From contig VXLJ01000042.1 in assembly GCA_009841635.1 (NCBI GenBank), positions 151,930 to 215,929 on the forward strand: a DNA stretch of 64,000 nt, written 5' to 3'. This DNA comes from Gammaproteobacteria bacterium. GTDB lineage: Bacteria > Pseudomonadota > Gammaproteobacteria > Pseudomonadales > Azotimanducaceae. The notes under the pieces are model-generated. The model was not told where the DNA came from and did no database searches. It saw only the letters and a list, made by a program, of their open reading frames with translations. Shown one piece after another: positions 1-9,611 of this stretch; position 1 is the stretch's first letter; the number at the start of each line of letters is the position of its first letter. Made by a program: the position numbers and the translations under genes.

Positions 1-1192
1 AGTTGCCCGTGCCGCCCCAAGGGGTCACGATGCCGTTTAAGAAACTGCCTTGCTTGTCGTAATCATTCTTGACCCAACTCCAGTTCTGCGGCACGCGCTC
101 ACCGGTTCGAGAGTCAATCACTTCAACGTCCGCACCATCAAGAACGACGCGTTCGCCGACGGTACCGTTATCGTCATAGCCTGCACCAAAGCCATAGCCA
201 CAACCTGGGTCTGGGAACAAGTTTGACCATTCGCCAGAATCAAGTTGACGCCAATCATCACCTAGTGATCCCATCGAGTCCGCTAATCTATTGCCTGCGC
301 CGTAGAGCGGATCGGCTGGCGGTGGGTTGAAGTTCCGTTCACCAAGACTGTTGCGTTGGGGAACACGCCAGTCAGACGGATTACTACGACTGCCAGAATC
401 GGACCATCCAGGAGCAATGCGTCGGTTCCATGGGTTTTCCAAGCCGACGATGTATTCGGGTCGCTGGGTGTGCGCCATTTGTCCAACATCTCGCAGTTCG
501 AGCGAGAAGACCGCTTTGGTTCGCTCGCCTTGTGCACCAGCGATCATCGAAATGCCTTGGTTTGGCGCGCCACCACGTAGTGCCATCAGGTTGTTGTAGT
601 TAATGCGCAAGCCATCGAAGTCTTTGTTCGGGATGATGTTGATTACCCCGGCGACAGCTTCTGCACCATACAACGCCGATGCACCATCAAGGATGGTTTC
701 GACTCGACCGATTGCAATCTGCGGATACGTGTTGGTGACGTCAACGCCCGTTCGTCGTCCCCACGTGTTGGTATCTGCAGGAAGTCGATGCGAATCCATC
801 ATCGTCATCGTTGCACGAGCGCCCAAGCCACGGATGTTGGCCCAAACCTCCGAGCCTTGGTTCCATTGCTGGTCGTCTGCAGCGTCTCCTTCAAACGGTG
901 CCGCGTTGGCATTCACGCCAAATTGGAACGTTTGGTCGAAGATGATGTCTCCCATATCGGGTGTGCCGGCGAGCTCGATATCAAGCTCGTCTGTCACGTG
1001 CATAGGCGACGGTAGGTCGAAGTTATCGCGACGGATAAATGAGCCCGTTACGATGAGTTCTTCAACGTCTTCCGCTTCCTCGTCTTCCTCCTCGTCTGCA
1101 TCATCGGCAGCTTGTTGCCCGAAGGCAGCCGACGACCAGAAGAGGCACGCAACAGCAACAAGCGACACCCACTTGTTGAAGTGTTTATGCAT
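1..1192 (-). CDS. TonB-dependent receptor, N-terminal part (cut by window edge)
   Basis: Outer-membrane receptor for energised uptake of an unknown ligand. About 397 residues are visible, and the frame stays open to base 1, so the C-terminal barrel lies outside. The ATG start at 1192 follows a strong ribosome site (AGGGGAGGAA). Residues 1-25 are a signal peptide ending in SSAAFG. A very acidic linker (DDADEEEDEEAEDVEE) leads to a TonB-box-like stretch, ELIVTGSFIRR, near residue 44. The plug domain follows, with IRGLGARATM and LDGASALYGAEAVAGV near residue 167. The gene is divergent from a TPR/CRTAC1 cassette. The substrate cannot be told from this part. Family assignment is secure. Confidence 0.93.
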   Translation of the reverse strand, partial: MHKHFNKWVSLVAVACLFWSSAAFGQQAADDADEEEDEEAEDVEELIVTGSFIRRDNFDLPSPMHVTDELDIELAGTPDMGDIIFDQTFQFGVNANAAPFEGDAADDQQWNQGSEVWANIRGLGARATMTMMDSHRLPADTNTWGRRTGVDVTNTYPQIAIGRVETILDGASALYGAEAVAGVINIIPNKDFDGLRINYNNLMALRGGAPNQGISMIAGAQGERTKAVFSLELRDVGQMAHTQRPEYIVGLENPWNRRIAPGWSDSGSRSNPSDWRVPQRNSLGERNFNPPPADPLYGAGNRLADSMGSLGDDWRQLDSGEWSNLFPDPGCGYGFGAGYDDNGTVGERVVLDGADVEVIDSRTGERVPQNWSWVKNDYDKQGSFLNGIVTPWGGTGN

Positions 1193-1577
1193 GGGTTCCT
1201 CCCCTCATTTCAGCCCTCACAGACGCAAGGGCATACACCAAATACGTACGACCTTCCCAGCTCGTCCACGTATTTAGGGTTTTGCAGTGGTGTTTCTAAA
1301 TGTTTCACCCTCATTTGTCAAGTGAAAAATTGATTTTTTTTCATTATTCAAATGGCCTGCAGCCTAGGAATAAGACGTATTGCACGCCAATCTGCGCGAT
1401 CCTTCGTGCGTTCCTACACCTTTGCTAGACACAACACCGAATTTCTAACCAAGCATTGGCGCGCAATACTTGTCCTTGTTAATACGTGAATCCATCCTAA
1501 AACGGCTACAGAATCGTGCTTTTCTACAATGCCGTGCGCTTTTGTCCTATCGCTTTCAAAACTTCATTGACTAAGTC
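1193..1577. other. Divergent intergenic region
   Basis: This 385-base gap separates the receptor from the first TPR gene. It holds the receptor's ribosome site and candidate promoter. Toward the TPR gene there is a TACAAT hexamer at 1525-1530 that could be a -10 element, but no matching -35 was found. Around 1321-1350 it is AT-rich with an eight-T run. No small gene was recognised. Confidence 0.6.
1293..1321 (-). promoter_or_regulatory. Candidate sigma-70 promoter of the TonB-dependent receptor
   Basis: On the minus strand a perfect -35 hexamer TTGACA (1316-1321) is followed after 17 bases by TAGAAA (1293-1298), which matches 4 of 6 bases of the -10 consensus. Transcription would start near 1286, giving a leader of about 94 bases before the ATG at 1192. 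Seen by eye only. Confidence 0.5.
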
Positions 1578-2918
1578 ATGTTGAAGCAATTGTCACGGAC
1601 GACCCATCATGCAATCGCCGCGTTGGCGTCGCTCATGTTGGTTGCCAACGGCTGCGCCAAAGACGCGACCAACGCCATTGGCAATGCAGATGTTCATGAA
1701 TCTAGAAGCGCGACGCTTGCCGTTATCTCGCAGATTCGAGACACAGAGCTACGCGACTTCATTCAAACGCTAGCAACTGCAGCCGAACCCGGTGATCCTA
1801 ACGACTTGGGTCGCCTCGCCATGGCGTTTGACGCTAACGGCTTCGACACAGCCGCTGAATTAATCTATCGGCAAACCAGCACCGCTGCGCCCGCCAATGC
1901 GAGATGGCGTTATTTATTGGCAAATCGATTGCACAAGAATGGCAAGCTCGATGAGGCGATCGCCCAAGCGCAGGAAGCAGCGGCGCACAACCCAGGCTAC
2001 GCGCCAATCCACATGCGCTTAGGCGACTGGCAGCTTGAGCGCCACGATATTGCTGAAGCTCGTGTCGCATATGAAATGGCAAAAACGCTTGGTGCTGGTC
2101 CCGCGGCCGAACTTGGGATTGCTCAAGCCGCTTTGAAATCCAATGACTTTCGTGACGTGGTCGAACGATTGAATGGGCTCGTTACGAATACGCAGCACCC
2201 CGTCGCGTTGCGGCTGCTAAGCGATGCATGGCGCGCATTAGGCGACGAATCGAAAGCTCGGCAGCTGCTCACGAATGCCGCGCAATCAAGGGGCGTTTGG
2301 TTTGACGATCCGTGGCTCACGCAGGTTCGCGAATACGCCCGCGGAAAAGGTGCGCGCCTTCACGATGTTGAGCTCATGCTTGGCAGTGGTTTGACCGAAG
2401 ATGCGCTACTCGTATTAGAAAAGCTAGCAACCGGTGCAGCGCCAGACTTCAACGTTGAATATCACTTCGCCCTCGCATACTTCCAAGCGCAGAAATTTGT
2501 GCTCGCAAAAAGACATCTCGAGGCCGCTATTCAGCTCGAACCCATCCACTATCCGTCGCATCTGTTGCTAGCCTCGCTATACCAACGAGACGACGACAAC
2601 GGTGGCGCCGTGGCGCACCTCCAACACGTAGTGCGTATTTACCCAACATTGCAGATTGCCCACCAAGAGCTAGGGTTTGTGCAATTACGTCTTGGCGATA
2701 CGAGTGGCGCGTTTGAGAGTTTCAAAACCGCGATTGCGCTAGATTCCGTCGCGCCCAACGTTCACTATTACAGCGGGGTCATTCTTGGCGAACGCGGCAT
2801 GTGCCGCGAAGCTATAGAGCATTTTGAGACAACTCTGACACTAGACCCGGCGCATGAACGAGCTAGGCTCGGCCTGCAGACTTGCGAACAATTTCTGCTT
2901 AACCGAACGAGCCGTTGA
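1578..2918 (+). CDS. TPR-repeat lipoprotein, partner of CRTAC1-type protein (cassette 1)
   Basis: A 446-residue exported tetratricopeptide protein. The N-terminus is a lipoprotein-like signal with a hydrophobic stretch ending LVANGC, so Cys26 could be lipidated, although Asn at -2 is not ideal. TPR-like helical pairs occupy roughly residues 75-175 and 280-440 (for example LDEAIAQAQEAAAHNP and AFESFKTAIALD). TPRs are protein-interaction scaffolds; no catalytic motif is visible. Its stop overlaps the TTG start of the next gene, so the two are probably translationally coupled and act together. It resembles the TPR genes at 4701-6254 and 11296-12402, which are also paired with CRTAC1-type genes. 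The specific role is unknown. Confidence 0.85.
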   Translation: MLKQLSRTTHHAIAALASLMLVANGCAKDATNAIGNADVHESRSATLAVISQIRDTELRDFIQTLATAAEPGDPNDLGRLAMAFDANGFDTAAELIYRQTSTAAPANARWRYLLANRLHKNGKLDEAIAQAQEAAAHNPGYAPIHMRLGDWQLERHDIAEARVAYEMAKTLGAGPAAELGIAQAALKSNDFRDVVERLNGLVTNTQHPVALRLLSDAWRALGDESKARQLLTNAAQSRGVWFDDPWLTQVREYARGKGARLHDVELMLGSGLTEDALLVLEKLATGAAPDFNVEYHFALAYFQAQKFVLAKRHLEAAIQLEPIHYPSHLLLASLYQRDDDNGGAVAHLQHVVRIYPTLQIAHQELGFVQLRLGDTSGAFESFKTAIALDSVAPNVHYYSGVILGERGMCREAIEHFETTLTLDPAHERARLGLQTCEQFLLNRTSR

Positions 2919-4594
2919 GACACAGGATCTTTCGAACCGCCGTACTGGCCTGGTGTCTGTGGCTGGTCGCGTGTGAACGCCCTCCTGAACGGAATGAAAC
3001 GTCCGAGTCGGTCTGGTTTGAAGAAGCCGCGGTTGCTCGTGGCCTAACTTTCACGCATGTAAGCGGCGCAAGCGGCGAGTTCGAATTGCCTGAGATAACT
3101 GGCGGCGGAGTCGCGCTACTCGACGTGGAGAACGACGGTGATCTCGATGTCTATTTCATTCAAAGCGGTATACGTCTCGCACAAGTGGACGATTCGCGTC
3201 GCAACGAGCTCTTTCTCAACCATGGCGACGGTACGTTCATCAAGTCGACTCAAGATGGCGACCATGCCGCGGCTGGCTATGGCATGGGAGTTGCAACTGC
3301 GGATTACGACAACGACGGCGATGTCGACATATACGTAACCAATATCGGCCCAAATGCCTTACTTCGCAACGATGGTTCAGGACGTTTTACCAACGTTGCG
3401 ATTGCTGCTGGTGTCGCTGACGATAGCTGGGGCACGGCGGCTTCCTTTGCCGATTTTGATCGCGATGGTGATTTGGATCTATATGTTGTGAATTACTTGC
3501 ATTGGGACCCGTCAACCGCACTCGATTGTTACGCCACGAACGTTCAAACGTACTGCGTGCCATTGCACAACTATGCGGCTATGGACCGTATTTACGAAAA
3601 CCAAGGTGATGGCACTTTTCGCAACCGAACACTTGAGGCTGGATTAGCTTCCGCATTTGGTAACGGTCTCGGCGTTGTGAGCGTGGACGTCAATGACGAT
3701 GGCTGGGTCGATGTTTTTGTCGCCAATGACTCCATGGTCAATCAACTGTGGATGAACCAAGGCAATTTCACGTTCATCGATGACGCCTGGTACTGGAGCG
3801 CGGCAATGGATGATCACGGCATTGAAAAAGCAGGTATGGGCATCGTCACGCAGGATTTTGACGAGGATGGCGATTTCGATGTGTTGGTCGTGAACATCGA
3901 AGAACAGACGGATTCCTATTTCCGCAATGAAGGCAATTACTTCGTTGACGCTACAGGAGGCGTGGGACTCCGTTCACATAGTCGGCGATTCACGCGTTTC
4001 GGTTTGCTTGCGACGGACTTTAACCACGACGCTTGCATGGATATTTATCAAGCAAACGGCAGTGTTTATCACGACGAAGAAGATCTCGGTAAACCAGACT
4101 ATTTCGCAGAACCCAATACGCTGTACGCGGGTGACTGTTTGGGTGGTTACACGCTCGTGCAACCTGAAGGCGGCACCATGCCAATGGAAGAACGTACGAG
4201 CCGTGCTGCAGCCGTAGGAGACCTAAACGGCGACGGCTTTCAAGACGTGGTCGTTGTAAACAAGGATGGACCTGCTTCACTTTTTATCAATCAAACAGCC
4301 ACCAATAGCAAGGGTGGCTTCATTCGATTTAGAGTCATCGATCAAAACGGTCGTGACGCTTACAACGCGCGTTTGGCAGTCAAACTAGGTGAACGTTCAT
4401 TGACTTTTCGAGTGCAAACAGACGGTAGTTATCTTGCGGCGCACGACCCGCATGTTCATGTCGGTATGAACAACCATTCAACGCTAACTGACGTCGTGGT
4501 TCAGTGGCTTGGCGGGGAACGGGAGGCCTTTGGTGAGTTCGAAGCAAATGCAACCTATACCTTGCGGCAAGGTGAAGGCGATCAAGTTCACTAA
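2915..4594 (+). CDS. CRTAC1-type FG-GAP/VCBS repeat lipoprotein with ASPIC/UnbV domain (cassette 1)
   Basis: A 559-residue exported beta-propeller protein. The TTG start at 2915 overlaps the upstream stop (TTGA). It is supported by the signal it creates, a hydrophobic run ending in the lipobox LVAC at Cys20. The body carries at least seven calcium-loop repeats such as DVENDGDLDVYF, DYDNDGDVDIYV and DFDRDGDLDLYVVN, typical of FG-GAP/VCBS blades. The last 90 residues match the ASPIC/UnbV domain (GRDAYNARLAV, TDGSYLAAHDPHVHVG, VVVQWLGG). Proteins of this family are extracellular or surface-bound; their bacterial function is largely unknown. One repeat (DFNHDACMDIY) has lost the usual Gly-Asp pair. 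Confidence 0.9.
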   Translation: MRHRIFRTAVLAWCLWLVACERPPERNETSESVWFEEAAVARGLTFTHVSGASGEFELPEITGGGVALLDVENDGDLDVYFIQSGIRLAQVDDSRRNELFLNHGDGTFIKSTQDGDHAAAGYGMGVATADYDNDGDVDIYVTNIGPNALLRNDGSGRFTNVAIAAGVADDSWGTAASFADFDRDGDLDLYVVNYLHWDPSTALDCYATNVQTYCVPLHNYAAMDRIYENQGDGTFRNRTLEAGLASAFGNGLGVVSVDVNDDGWVDVFVANDSMVNQLWMNQGNFTFIDDAWYWSAAMDDHGIEKAGMGIVTQDFDEDGDFDVLVVNIEEQTDSYFRNEGNYFVDATGGVGLRSHSRRFTRFGLLATDFNHDACMDIYQANGSVYHDEEDLGKPDYFAEPNTLYAGDCLGGYTLVQPEGGTMPMEERTSRAAAVGDLNGDGFQDVVVVNKDGPASLFINQTATNSKGGFIRFRVIDQNGRDAYNARLAVKLGERSLTFRVQTDGSYLAAHDPHVHVGMNNHSTLTDVVVQWLGGEREAFGEFEANATYTLRQGEGDQVH

Positions 4595-4700
4595 CGGCTT
4601 AGGATCTTTACCGTGCTCAGGCCGACCAATAGATTCGTGAACGCGAAGTTGATCCGCCTACGCAACGAACCGTTGAACGCAATCGACCGAGCTGGATGGG

Positions 4701-6254
4701 TTAGTTAATCAACTCAGGCGGAATCCACCAACTAGAACCTTCTGCAAAAAGTCGATCTGGCGAGGTTTCGGTGGCGATCGCATCCATAACCATCTGCGCG
4801 TCTGGATCCGGCAACAACGGTTCAGCCAGCAGCTGTGCGTTTTGCGCATCGCCCATTAGTAGCGACACGTAGGCTTGCGCTGCTTGGATATCGCGGTCTG
4901 CCGCCGCTTTAGCCAAAGCATCAAGTCGCGTCGCCGCCGCATCGACATCGCCGCAATATGCATCGGCGCGAGCTAATGCGACGTGAGCTTCTCCCCAATC
5001 TCGCCTTAACGAGATGGCTCTCTGCAAGGCTTCACGACCATCGCAGTGTTTTTCAGCTAAGCGGGCCAGCGCAAACCAGTAGTAAAAGTAGGGATTAGAA
5101 GGATTGCGTTCTACCAGCTGCATGTAGTACTCCTGCGCGTGGCCATAGAGTGAGACATGCAACGACATGGCAGCGGCTAAGGTACGGTAAAGATCCTCAT
5201 CGTTGTCGAGCTCAATCGCTTTTTGAGCGGCGACTAGTCCTTGTAGGTATTTCTCGCCGGCATCTGAAACCCTGAGCAAACGAGCAAGAAAATACCATGC
5301 GTTTGCCGCATCTTCACGCAATGCAAGGACGCGTTTGATCTCTGACTCAGCCGCGTCTAATTCGCCTACAAGCTCGAGAAACGCTGCATATTTCGTTGCG
5401 AATTCCACGTTTTCAGGTTCGAGCTGAGTCGCCTGCTGCAAAGCTTCCCGAGCTGCGTCGCGGTCGCCGCGTTCGAATGCCCAATCAGCCGCTCGCATAA
5501 AGAATCGGCCATTACGGCTCAGTCCGGCAAGCTCCACCATGAGTGGGTCAGTAAGCGGTGGCGGCTGTGCTGCAGCGTTCGCATATGGTAATAATGCGTC
5601 TACTTTCTCTTCGTTGCCGACTTCCCGATAGGCTGTGACGAGTTTATAGGCGATCTGCCCATTGCCTGGCTCAAACACCGCGGCTTTTTCGAGAATCTGA
5701 ATAGCATCTTCCCACTGTTCTCTTGCGATAAATACATCCCCAATGCCCACCATGATCGCAGCCGAATCTGCATAAATCGTTTGCGCGTTTTGAAAAGCAG
5801 ATTCAGCGCCATCGATATCACCTCGTAGCAACTTTAGCTGACCGAGTCGGTACCAAGCAGGAACGTAGTCATGCTTAGAGACCACCACCTGATCTAGGTG
5901 GGCTATCGCTTCTTCACTATCGCCTCGTTGCAGGACAATGATCGCAAGCAAATAGCGAAAGGCATAGACCTCATAGTTATCTAAAGCTTGCTTGTACGCT
6001 GCTTCCGCGGCTTGCAGCATTTGCTGGGCGTGGTAGATGAACGCAAGCTGGCCGATGATTTCTGCACGCTTAACCGGGTCAGCCTCTGTTTCGAGTTGCG
6101 CGTTCGAATGTTCCTGCAGGCGGCGAATGTCATCCGCCAGCTCCGGCGGTAGCGCTTGCAGATCGAGTTCGATATCTGCCAATACAACACTCGCCGCAAA
6201 GCAAGAAACACCTAATAAAGCGGCGATCATATGACGTGCCAAAATTCGTCTCAA
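4701..6254 (-). CDS. Exported TPR-repeat protein (cassette 2)
   Basis: A 517-residue tetratricopeptide protein with a Sec signal ending near SVVLA-DIE (residue 26). The longest start is TTG at 6254; an ATG at 6230 would shorten the signal by eight residues but keep its hydrophobic core. TPR motifs fill most of the chain, for example AEAAYKQALDNYE, AESAFQNAQTIYAD and AREALQQATQLEPEN. A stretch containing TDPLMVELAGLSRNGRFF and AFERGD recurs in the TPR gene at 11296-12402 as DDPILMMVAERSLNGLFF and AYQRGD, so these two are clear paralogues. It lies 7 bases after the CRTAC1-type gene 6262-7902 and is surely cotranscribed with it. No enzymatic motif was seen. Confidence 0.87.
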   Translation of the reverse strand: MRRILARHMIAALLGVSCFAASVVLADIELDLQALPPELADDIRRLQEHSNAQLETEADPVKRAEIIGQLAFIYHAQQMLQAAEAAYKQALDNYEVYAFRYLLAIIVLQRGDSEEAIAHLDQVVVSKHDYVPAWYRLGQLKLLRGDIDGAESAFQNAQTIYADSAAIMVGIGDVFIAREQWEDAIQILEKAAVFEPGNGQIAYKLVTAYREVGNEEKVDALLPYANAAAQPPPLTDPLMVELAGLSRNGRFFMRAADWAFERGDRDAAREALQQATQLEPENVEFATKYAAFLELVGELDAAESEIKRVLALREDAANAWYFLARLLRVSDAGEKYLQGLVAAQKAIELDNDEDLYRTLAAAMSLHVSLYGHAQEYYMQLVERNPSNPYFYYWFALARLAEKHCDGREALQRAISLRRDWGEAHVALARADAYCGDVDAAATRLDALAKAAADRDIQAAQAYVSLLMGDAQNAQLLAEPLLPDPDAQMVMDAIATETSPDRLFAEGSSWWIPPELIN

Positions 6255-6261
6255 ATTGCTT

Positions 6262-7902
6262 CTATCGCTCCAATAGGTGATAACGGTCTATCGCCAACGG
6301 TCCATACGTGCTCGTTGTCCCATCAGGCCAGGTGACGCTTAATTTTTGTTTGGCGCCATTTTTGCCAAGTCCGAACACGACTCGATGGTCGTTTGCCGAC
6401 GCGTAGCTGCCGTCCGTGCGAACGATCCTGCTCGTACAAGGTCGGGAAGTTAGGTTAACTACGGCATGGTGTGCTACCACGCCTTTAGCCAATACCGTCG
6501 CGCCAATCCAGTGATTTTTAGCCATGGACATGTTTTCATAAACGCGCAGTGGCCCGTCGTTGTTCGCCACAAGCAGGTCTACGGCGCCATCGTTGTCTAG
6601 ATCAGCAATAGCTGCACCTCGACTGGTTTCTGACACTGTCACGAGCTCTTCGTTCATGTGCTCAACGAATGATCCCGCACCGTCATTGAGCCAAAGCTGA
6701 TTGCGCTGACTCAACCTGTGTAAGTCGCTACCCCGCGATTCATTTGCGACCAGTGAAACTGCGCCGTTGGCAACGAATATATCCAAGTCACCATCATGGT
6801 CTATGTCAATCCAACCTGTACCGAAACCAGTAAATGGCAAACTCGATGCACCGAGACCGGCACGATTCGTCACATCTGTAAACCAACCTTTACCCGAATT
6901 TCGTAGCAAGGTGTTGGTTTCCGCTGTCAGGTTTGTCATGAATAAATCGACGTCACAATCTTGATCGTAATCCGCCGCAACCAATCCCATGCTCGCTTCC
7001 GTTTTACCATCGCCATTCGCGGCCGCAGCAGTACTCATAGCGACGTCGTGAAATATCGACTCACCTTCGTTACGCCACAAGAAGTTCGCTGTCGGGTCAT
7101 TTGCGACATACAAATCCAATAAGCCGTCGTCATCAAGATCCGCGCTGATTGAACCCAACCCACCGCCAGCTATGGACTGGACACCTGCCACTTTTGATAC
7201 ATCGTCAAACGTGCCGTCGCCTTGATTTAAATATAGGCGATCTTTCGAAGCTTGATATGCCGTTGGTGCGCAGTAATCGGCTAGGTGCGAAATCCCAAGG
7301 CATTCTTTGTGAGTTTCTACTGAGAAATCTACGTAGTTCACAACATAGAGGTCTAGTGCGCCATCGCGATTGACGTCCACAAACGACGCCGCCACGGACC
7401 ATTCATGCGATTGGAAACGAGCAAAAGACTGATCCAGCTCAAATGTCCCGTTACCTCTATTCATCCACAGTTGATTTGGGCCAAAGTTTGCGAGAAAGAC
7501 ATCCATATAGCCGTCGGCATTTACGTCCCCTGTGGCAACACCCATGCCATACTCAGTCGCGCTTACAAGCATCGCTTCGGTGACGCGTTCAAAGCGCAAT
7601 CGGCCGTTCTTTGACACATTCCTGTATAGTTCATCTGACGGCAGGTCACCCGTGCGATTGACAAGCGGTCCACCCTGTACAAGCCAAATGTCAAGCAAAC
7701 CGTCGTTATCGAAATCCAGCGTACCCACACCCGCACCAAGAATTTCGGCTAGATGCAATTGACCGGTGGCACCATTGACATGAATGAAAGACACACCGGC
7801 AGAGTTCGTTCTATCTTGAAAGTGCGCTGTTTGGGCAATCACCATGTGAGGAAGAATTACTGCGACAAGCAGTATTGACCGCAACCCAGCCAGACTCGAC
7901 AT
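6262..7902 (-). CDS. CRTAC1-type FG-GAP/VCBS repeat protein with ASPIC/UnbV domain (cassette 2)
   Basis: A 546-residue exported protein. The ATG at 7902 has a GAAGG ribosome site. The signal peptide ends near MVIAQ (residue 24) and there is no lipobox, unlike the copy in cassette 1. The first mature residues FQDRTNSAGVSFIHVNGATG match the usual CRTAC1 opening. Calcium-loop repeats follow (LDFDNDGLLDIWLVQGG, DVNADGYMDVFLANFG, DVNRDGALDLYVVNYVD, DIDHDGDLDIFVANG, DLDNDGAVDLLVANND). The C-terminus has ASPIC/UnbV features: RTDGSYASANDHRVVFGLG and VTWPDG. It is first in a two-gene unit with the TPR gene 4701-6254. Role unknown; probably surface or periplasmic. Confidence 0.9.
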   Translation of the reverse strand: MSSLAGLRSILLVAVILPHMVIAQTAHFQDRTNSAGVSFIHVNGATGQLHLAEILGAGVGTLDFDNDGLLDIWLVQGGPLVNRTGDLPSDELYRNVSKNGRLRFERVTEAMLVSATEYGMGVATGDVNADGYMDVFLANFGPNQLWMNRGNGTFELDQSFARFQSHEWSVAASFVDVNRDGALDLYVVNYVDFSVETHKECLGISHLADYCAPTAYQASKDRLYLNQGDGTFDDVSKVAGVQSIAGGGLGSISADLDDDGLLDLYVANDPTANFLWRNEGESIFHDVAMSTAAAANGDGKTEASMGLVAADYDQDCDVDLFMTNLTAETNTLLRNSGKGWFTDVTNRAGLGASSLPFTGFGTGWIDIDHDGDLDIFVANGAVSLVANESRGSDLHRLSQRNQLWLNDGAGSFVEHMNEELVTVSETSRGAAIADLDNDGAVDLLVANNDGPLRVYENMSMAKNHWIGATVLAKGVVAHHAVVNLTSRPCTSRIVRTDGSYASANDHRVVFGLGKNGAKQKLSVTWPDGTTSTYGPLAIDRYHLLER

Positions 7903-7997
7903 GCTTGCCTTCTATGTAGGCCCTTGAGAGTCTTGATTTAGTGAGTGCGTCAAGCGACGCAAATACAACGCGAAACTAATTTACGATTAGTTGTAGG

Positions 7998-8753
7998 TTA
8001 GTTGCCACCACCACCGCCTGTCACTGGCGCTGGAATCGGTATGCGTGCGCTCATGTTGTCGAGCCCAGAGAACGACGACAGTTGGTCAGGTGGGATGATT
8101 TGATCTCGATAGAAATCTTGCATGTCCGCAATCTCTAAAGCTGAAAGCACTGCGAATTCGTATTCAAAATAACAGCGGTTTTTTGAAATGAACGTGCTTG
8201 CGTGCTTCGCAATTTCGCAAACAACCGTTTGTTCAAAACTGCCATACTTTTCGACGTACTGCTCAACAACCTTCTTCAGTGCTGCCATGTGGTGAGGTGG
8301 CACCGCCGACATGAGTTCGTCATAGCGACGTTGAATGATTGGCGTCGTTTCCCCGTGGGCTGCTACGCCCATCCACGCTACGCCTACCACATCATTGCGA
8401 CGCACGCCACCTAAGCCGTGTAGATACAAATGCGCAAGACGCGCTTGTGCTTCCTTGTAACCGTGTTTGGCCGACGAAATTAGATATGGGAGTGCTTCAT
8501 CAAATTTACTCTGGCCATATAGATACATACCGCGCCGATGATCTAGATACGCGCGCCTTTCAGCTTCAGCGGAATCGTCCACTTCGCCGGTCACGATCAT
8601 GTGTTCCATGCCATCGTCGGCGCGCGCATCATGAGGCAAATCAAACTCGGTATGACGTTCTACTGCACTCACTGCGCAGAAGGCGAAAATGGCGCAAAAA
8701 AACGCAGGCGTTTTCAAGTGCGCCACGTGGCGTCGATAGCTTTTGACAAGCAC
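7998..8753 (-). CDS. Exported Sel1-repeat protein with C-terminal glycine tail (copy A)
   Basis: A 251-residue protein using a GTG start at 8753. An N-terminal hydrophobic segment (FFCAIFAFCAVSA) is a probable signal peptide. Two Sel1/TPR-like helical repeats sit at about residues 70-130 (FDEALPYLISSAKHGYKEAQ, ARLAHLYLHGLGGV, then AWMGVAAHGET). A helical part follows with YVEKYG and two cysteines in the VVCEIAKHAS and NRCYFEYE region. The chain ends in PAPVTGGGGGN. The same architecture occurs in the next two upstream genes, so the three are tandem paralogues. Sel1 repeats mediate protein contacts. Function is unknown, and no partner is evident beyond the neighbouring TPR/CRTAC1 genes. Confidence 0.82.
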   Translation of the reverse strand: MLVKSYRRHVAHLKTPAFFCAIFAFCAVSAVERHTEFDLPHDARADDGMEHMIVTGEVDDSAEAERRAYLDHRRGMYLYGQSKFDEALPYLISSAKHGYKEAQARLAHLYLHGLGGVRRNDVVGVAWMGVAAHGETTPIIQRRYDELMSAVPPHHMAALKKVVEQYVEKYGSFEQTVVCEIAKHASTFISKNRCYFEYEFAVLSALEIADMQDFYRDQIIPPDQLSSFSGLDNMSARIPIPAPVTGGGGGN

Positions 8754-8824
8754 GGCTAGATCACACCAAACAACAGGTTTATCTTATCACCGTGACGTTG
8801 CGTTGGATAGGGTTGTAACGGGCG

Positions 8825-9529
8825 TCAAAAACCGCCACCACCTCCGCCGCCGCCGAAGCCTCCGCCGCCACCGCCACCACCAGTGCCGCCAAAACCAGAG
8901 CTGCGGTAGTTTTCAGCATAGTCGGTGATTTGCCCGTCGGCACTGAGCGCGCTATAGGTGTCCGCGTTCATTTCATCACGAAACTTATGAAGATCGTCGA
9001 ATGTGCAAATAAGGCGTGACATGCGTGTGCCCGCTCGTCGAGTTTGTTCACAGGACACCTTTGTCGCTTCCGGTCCATACTGCTTGATGTAGCCGTCGAC
9101 CAGACGGTCAATCATGGGTTGTTGCGCCGATGAAATTGCGTCATATACCTGTTGGTATGTCTTGCGATATGCAGGTTCTGTTTCGCCATGAGCCGCTACA
9201 CCCAGCCAGCCTACGCCACGCTTTGTGTCTCGTGGAACGCCACTGTCGGGGCCAATCATGCCAAGAAAAATTGCACCAAGCTGCGCCTGGGAACGTTTCA
9301 TGCCGCCCTTCGCTGCAACCTCGAGGTGCTCGACAGCTTCGTCGTATTTCTTTTTACGATAAAGCTGGCCGCCCGTCACATGCGCGTCCATGATTTTGAC
9401 CATTTCCGTTGGTCCGGGACCGGCAGCGACGTCGTTAGTACTTTCAGTCACAGCGAGCACACCAGGTGCAACGCAAAGACCAAAGCAAAGCACGGCAACT
9501 TGCGCAAACCATGTTGGTAGTTTTTTCAT
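8825..9529 (-). CDS. Exported Sel1-repeat protein with long C-terminal glycine tail (copy B)
   Basis: A 234-residue paralogue of its two neighbours. The ATG at 9529 is preceded by GAGGT. The signal peptide ends near APGVLA (residue 27). Sel1-like repeats contain YDEAVEHLEVAAKGGMKRSQ and GVGWLGVAAHGETEP. The second half has YIKQYGPEATKVSCEQ and a second cysteine in SRLICTFDD, matching the conserved pair in the other copies. The last 25 residues are almost pure glycine broken by phenylalanine (GFGGTGGGGGGGGF and onward), the longest tail of the three. The intergenic spacing is 71 bases to copy A and 82 to copy C. Function unknown. Confidence 0.82.
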   Translation of the reverse strand: MKKLPTWFAQVAVLCFGLCVAPGVLAVTESTNDVAAGPGPTEMVKIMDAHVTGGQLYRKKKYDEAVEHLEVAAKGGMKRSQAQLGAIFLGMIGPDSGVPRDTKRGVGWLGVAAHGETEPAYRKTYQQVYDAISSAQQPMIDRLVDGYIKQYGPEATKVSCEQTRRAGTRMSRLICTFDDLHKFRDEMNADTYSALSADGQITDYAENYRSSGFGGTGGGGGGGGFGGGGGGGGF

Positions 9530-9611
9530 GTGGAATTTACCTCAATAGAGATGGGTCACGCAATCTTGCGTTCTTTGAATGTGATGAACAAATAAGCGAA
9601 AAGCAAAGTCG

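Noticed and set aside
603..1277. A 224-codon plus-strand frame rich in serine
   Set aside because: It lies antisense to the signal, linker and plug of the TonB-dependent receptor, whose features are unmistakable; serine richness mirrors the acidic codons on the other strand.
8825..8890. Glycine-coding run as a simple-sequence artefact or frameshift
   Set aside because: All three paralogues end in glycine runs in the same frame, so it is treated as a real shared tail.
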